Positions 6,972 to 8,146 of a DNA stretch of 8,146 bases are shown here, piece after piece; position 1 is the stretch's first letter, and every line of letters starts with the position of its first letter. The position numbers and the translations under genes were made by a program. Source of the DNA: JAAGZL01 sp964628835 (GTDB lineage Bacteria; Pseudomonadota; Gammaproteobacteria; Chromatiales; Chromatiaceae); NCBI GenBank assembly GCA_964628835.1, contig CAZVME010000107.1:1-8146 (forward strand). Reading direction: 5' to 3'. A model generated the notes under the pieces. It saw only the letters and a list, made by a program, of their open reading frames with translations. It made no database searches and had not been told where the DNA came from.

Positions 6972-7284
6972 ACAGTCAGTTGGGAAATGGCTGGGAGTTT
7001 AGGGCTGCTGCTGGCTCCTTAAGTTATAAAGTGTAGTAGTCGCGACCTGATCGTATGGACACTGTTTGGTTTAGCACAGAACTTTCTGTGCAAGAGCGGA
7101 CATTATGCTACTTAGCACTAATTTCCGGTTTCAATACACACCAGCCATTTATGCATAAGGATAAACCCAGCTAAATCTATATATAGGGTAATACTGCTCT
7201 ATGAGAAAATGAGAGAATTTTTCGACCCGCTTCATACTTACTTCAAACCACTTGGATCACTATATATGCAAGAGTCAAAGCGGA
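6972..7284. other. gene-free convergent spacer with palindromes
   Basis: These 313 bases between sppA and the beta-helix gene hold no supported ORF. They contain a perfect hairpin at 7074-7091 (arms GCACAGA/TCTGTGC, loop ACTT), and two 10-base perfect palindromes, TTATGCATAA (7149-7158) and CTATATATAG (7177-7186). The 7074 hairpin has no T run on either strand, so it is not a standard intrinsic terminator. I see no RNA gene, insertion-sequence end or attachment site. Confidence 0.6.
7074..7091. repeat. 18-base perfect inverted repeat
   Basis: GCACAGA (7074-7080) and TCTGTGC (7085-7091) pair across ACTT. It lies about 100 bases after the sppA stop and about 190 bases after the stop of the leftward gene. 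It could stabilise the 3' end of either transcript or bind a protein. No T run follows. Confidence 0.5.
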
Positions 7285-8146
7285 CTAGGGCACACACTCA
7301 ACACCATCAGTTATTTCAGTGCTTGTTCCATTATTGAAGGTTAGAGTTCCGGCAAATACGCCTCGACAAAGAGCCGGGTTGTTCGTGGCGTGATTGGTGA
7401 TCACACCATTGGCTGAAAGTGGCCCATCATCTGTCCAGAAGGAGATCAGAGAACCACTGGTGCTACTGGAATGAATCTGCCCGAAAAACTCAACATCATT
7501 GAAAGTAACATTGTGTTTGCTGTCAGCATATTTATTTAATATGACGCCGTAAGAACTTGTGTTGCTGACTTGGACATCATCAAAGGTGGTACTATGATCG
7601 CCGACCTTAATAATTCTCCTGATGCCAGTGAAGCCAACATCTGCAACCTGGACATCCCGGAAGGTAACACTGCTGCCTCCGCTTCCATTCGCGGTTACCT
7701 GTATACCATTGTAGCCGATGTTGCTAACCTTGATATTCTCGAATGTACCAACAAGATCTTGATGCTCAGAGTGTATGCCAATACCAGAGGAACCGTGCCC
7801 AACGTTTTTGACTATGACATCTTGGAAAATACTGGTAAATGTTCCGGTGACACCACTGTTATATACATCGATACCATCGCTACTATCGCTGACTCCGACC
7901 CTCTGGAATATGTAAGTTGAATTACCGTTAAGGCCGTTGTTTATGTCTATACCTGTACCCCTGATGTCGTTGAGCTGGGTATCCCGGAAGGTAACACTGC
8001 TGTCTCCGTCGCCACCACCGTGGTACATTCTCACGCCATATCCAGTGTTGGTGCTGATCCGGATGTCCTGAAAAGTGAAGGTACGGTTTCCATCGCTGCC
8101 AGCCATGGAGAGCGAAGCGAAGGCTGGTAAACCCCGGTAGCCGTGA
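7285..8146 (-). CDS. repetitive parallel beta-helix protein, 5' end outside the window
   Basis: The frame is open from the right edge to a TAG at 7285-7287, giving 286 visible residues. An ATG at 8104-8106 exists, but the frame continues upstream without a stop, has no Shine-Dalgarno check available, and the repeat pattern already extends past that point, so the gene very probably begins outside the window. Counting from that Met, a TF/IF-x-D/N strand recurs with Phe at 12, 40, 67, 94, 122, 149, 175 and 202, a period of 26-28 residues. Each coil also has a G-I/V-x-I/V strand. This is the pattern of a right-handed parallel beta-helix, as in adhesins and polysaccharide-active proteins. The last 60 residues depart from the repeat and contain the only two cysteines, 247 and 271, which could form a disulfide cap outside the cytoplasm. 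Few charged residues and many Gly, Ser, Asn and Thr fit a secreted protein. I see no autotransporter barrel, sorting signal or catalytic motif, and give no function. Confidence 0.8.
   Translation of the reverse strand, partial: HGYRGLPAFASLSMAGSDGNRTFTFQDIRISTNTGYGVRMYHGGGDGDSSVTFRDTQLNDIRGTGIDINNGLNGNSTYIFQRVGVSDSSDGIDVYNSGVTGTFTSIFQDVIVKNVGHGSSGIGIHSEHQDLVGTFENIKVSNIGYNGIQVTANGSGGSSVTFRDVQVADVGFTGIRRIIKVGDHSTTFDDVQVSNTSSYGVILNKYADSKHNVTFNDVEFFGQIHSSSTSGSLISFWTDDGPLSANGVITNHATNNPALCRGVFAGTLTFNNGTSTEITDGVECVP
7492..8146 (-). repeat. eight visible beta-helix coils of about 27 codons
   Basis: The repeat consensus is roughly GI-x-V, a variable Gly/Ser/Asn-rich turn, then TF-x-DV-x-VS. Unit lengths read from the conserved Phe are 28, 27, 27, 28, 27, 26 and 27 residues. 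Protein sequence between coils has diverged, so the array is old apart from one nearly identical DNA patch described separately. Confidence 0.8.
7654..8002 (-). repeat. direct repeat of 22 identical bases in two beta-helix coils
   Basis: Bases 7654-7675 and 7981-8002 are identical over 22 positions. After one mismatch the next five bases also match. The offset is 327 bases, 109 codons, about four coils. Both copies encode the same coil segment, GDSSVTFRD and GGSSVTFRD. This suggests recent copying or conversion between coils. Confidence 0.85.

Noticed and set aside
6998..7021. terminator just after sppA
   Set aside because: Only a GGAG/CTCC pairing with a long loop is present and no T run follows.
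7570..7920. 116-residue + strand ORF
   Set aside because: Antisense to the beta-helix coils. The leftward frame has the clear 27-residue pattern, whereas this one shows only its complement.
8104..8106. ATG as the true start of the beta-helix gene
   Set aside because: The frame stays open for 13 more codons to the window edge, and the coil pattern does not begin at this Met.

Overview
The window looks like chromosomal DNA of a gammaproteobacterium of moderate G+C content. The evidence is an RNase E whose catalytic half matches the E. coli enzyme position for position, a divergent rluC next to it, and the order ptpA > < rne | rluC > HAD phosphatase > sppA, which I recall from Pseudomonas. I cannot name the genus from sequence alone. 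A sulfur-oxidiser type gammaproteobacterium is possible but unproven.

Layout. Bases 1-208 are AT-rich and hold a candidate promoter. Bases 209-700 (+) encode a low-molecular-weight protein-tyrosine phosphatase. A strong hairpin flanked by A and T runs (745-774) ends both this gene and the convergent rne. rne (793-3795, -) encodes a 1000-residue RNase E with an intact catalytic half, a membrane-binding helix, Arg-rich RNA-binding patches and a Pro/Ala/Lys-rich tail built from two sets of tandem repeats. Its leader (3796-3960) folds into several hairpins, as expected for RNase E autoregulation. Bases 3961-4350 are the divergent control region, with an imperfect palindrome over a candidate -35 box and an 8-codon upstream ORF that abuts rluC. 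rluC (4351-5304), a HAD phosphatase (5301-5963) and sppA (5994-6971) follow as a compact + strand operon. Bases 6972-7284 hold no gene, only AT-rich palindromes. The last 862 bases are the 3' part of a leftward gene for a repetitive, probably secreted, parallel beta-helix protein that runs off the right edge.

How the genes fit together. RNase E and RluC are an RNA-turnover and ribosome-modification pair transcribed from one shared divergent region. The HAD phosphatase and SppA are housekeeping riders in the rluC operon. The beta-helix protein is unrelated accessory material. It lies where related genomes, as I recall them, carry maf-yceD-rpmF, so the conserved block seems to end at sppA. The left side also lacks the murB I would expect between ptpA and rne.

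I see no clear new multi-gene system. The most unusual items are the beta-helix protein with its 27-residue period, the recently duplicated RNase E tail repeats, and the structured rne leader.
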